This document shows, in pieces, positions 63,272 to 64,000 of a stretch of 64,000 bases of DNA. The translations under genes and the position numbers were made by a program. The stretch is from Microvirga solisilvae (GTDB taxonomy: Bacteria; Pseudomonadota; Alphaproteobacteria; Rhizobiales; Beijerinckiaceae): assembly GCF_022808595.1 (NCBI RefSeq), contig NZ_JAKUCN010000001.1, positions 744,001 through 808,000 of the forward strand. The letters run 5' to 3'. The stretch's first letter is position 1, and every line of letters begins with the position of its first letter. The notes under the pieces are model-generated. The model saw only the letters and a program-made list of their open reading frames with translations, had not been told where the DNA came from and did not search any database.

Positions 63272-64000
63272 CGGTTCTTCCATGCCTGTCGCCGCGATTC
63301 CTTGTGGTCACGCGGCCTTGTGGGTTTGGTTGGCTTCCTGAAGGGATCGTTGCCCTCAGCCGCATCGAACAGATCCGGATCCGCCGGGCGCCCATGCACC
63401 TGAATGATCAGATCGGCCCAGCGGTCGGCGTTGAGACGACGCTTGTGCTCAAGGTGCCACGCCAGAGAATCGGCGTAGACCGTGCCGTCGAACCAGTCAT
63501 TCTTGCGTCCGACGATCTTCTTCCACTCGCGACCCGCCTTGGCTTTGATCAGCCGGCGACGCTGGTTGGTGGAGGATTTCAGATCCTCCTCCGGATCGAC
63601 CAGGCGTTCGGCCGTGAGCTCCTTGGCGAATTCCTCGTCGCAGAGGTCGGGCGTCAGGTGGATCGTGTTACGCGGCCATGCGCCGGTGGCATCAGGGCCA
63701 TCGACGAAGTTCGCCAAGCCCGCCGTCACTTCCGTTTTGACGTCGTAGAGACCCACCGGATATAGCATCACCTTGGCGACGATGCGGTTGCGGGAATCCT
63801 TGATGTCTTTTTTCGTCGGAGTGCCCAGCCGCGGCAGACCCTGTGAATGGCGCCCATCAAGCGCATACACGTTCGGGCGGCCGGCACAGAAGCGGTAGAC
63901 CCGATCTGTGGCAAAGCCCGAGTCGACGCCGCCCAGGTCGAAGCCTTTCTCCATCGTTCCCGCCGTTGGATAGGTGCGGCCCAGCGCATCGGCGAGTTTA
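63268..64000 (-). CDS. Terminase large subunit, GpA family (C-terminal part only)
   Basis: The frame is open to the right edge; only about 244 C-terminal residues are visible. They correspond to the nuclease domain of lambda gpA-type terminases: LGGVDSGFATDRVYRFC (first acidic residue of the active site), RIVAKVMLYPVGLYDVKTEV, TIHLTPDLCDEEFAKELTAERLV, KKIVGRKNDWFDGTVYADSLAWHL. The ATPase domain lies beyond 64000. It packages and cuts the phage DNA. Confidence 0.92.
   Translation of the reverse strand, partial: KLADALGRTYPTAGTMEKGFDLGGVDSGFATDRVYRFCAGRPNVYALDGRHSQGLPRLGTPTKKDIKDSRNRIVAKVMLYPVGLYDVKTEVTAGLANFVDGPDATGAWPRNTIHLTPDLCDEEFAKELTAERLVDPEEDLKSSTNQRRRLIKAKAGREWKKIVGRKNDWFDGTVYADSLAWHLEHKRRLNADRWADLIIQVHGRPADPDLFDAAEGNDPFRKPTKPTRPRDHKESRRQAWKNR

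Larger units (their letters stand above)
36986..64000. mobile_element. Prophage, late-gene end (extends beyond window)
   Basis: The element begins at the tRNA-Pro remnant and runs past the right edge. It contains a lambda-like head module, a Mu-like contractile tail module, fibre genes and a lysis region, all on the minus strand. No frame is visibly broken, so the morphogenetic set appears intact. Integrase, repressor, replication and small terminase genes are not in the window. Confidence 0.93.

Overview
The window is GC-rich DNA in an alphaproteobacterial style, most likely from the order Hyphomicrobiales and plausibly near Microvirga, Bosea or Methylobacterium. That placement is inferred from protein character; no rRNA gene is present. 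Roughly 36.9 kb of chromosome (positions 1 to 36985) adjoins about 27 kb of the late end of an integrated phage (36986 to the right edge).

Chromosomal part. Positions 1-2389 hold most of a class III cyclase/AAA-ATPase signalling protein that runs off the left edge. Positions 2658-16735 are an acyl-CoA degradation region: a FadN-type dehydrogenase/hydratase, a transglutaminase-like protein, a TetR regulator, a thiolase, an acyl-CoA synthetase, a complete Liv-type ABC importer, an enoyl-CoA hydratase and a divergent acyl-CoA dehydrogenase. The genes from the hydratase (15146) leftward to the regulator read as one tightly packed transcription unit, which suggests import, CoA activation and beta-oxidation of one carboxylic acid. 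Positions 16740-23244 carry tamA-tamB for outer-membrane protein assembly, plus a possible 45-codon membrane ORF. After an SDR dehydrogenase come napEFDABC (periplasmic nitrate reductase) and a DUF4142 gene 4 bp behind napC. napE, at 54 codons, is easily missed. Positions 29130-36859 form a quinate/shikimate catabolic locus: QuiC-type 3-dehydroshikimate dehydratase, two tandem GntR/FCD regulators, a TRAP transporter, a type II dehydroquinate dehydratase and a quinate/shikimate dehydrogenase.

Phage part. The junction is marked by an isolated 3' half of a tRNA-Pro(GGG) gene, 36986-37031, read on the minus strand. All phage genes in view are on the minus strand, so transcription enters from the right edge. 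The order is: terminase large subunit (cut by the window end), portal, gpW-like connector, ClpP-type protease with an apparently nested scaffold, decoration protein and major capsid protein (a lambda-like head); then connectors and a minor tail protein Z homologue; then a Mu-like contractile tail of sheath, tube, chaperone with a -1 frameshift, tape measure, gpN, gpP, gp45, gp46, gp47 and gp48 homologues; then three fibre/adhesin modules; then endolysin, two membrane proteins, a helix-turn-helix/metallophosphoesterase protein, a nucleotide kinase, a strong terminator and one small AT-flanked gene beside the attachment site. The head and tail combination resembles the mosaic known from Shigella phage SfV. 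Many junctions are ATGA or TGATG overlaps, indicating translational coupling. Integrase, repressor and replication genes, and the intact tRNA-Pro, should lie beyond position 64000.

The observations most worth checking are the attachment site, the -1 frameshift at T TTT TTC, the nested scaffold start, the polyglycine adhesin cassette bracketed by near-identical hairpins, the late HTH-metallophosphoesterase, the His-to-Phe change in the catabolic AroQ, and the shortened NapF.
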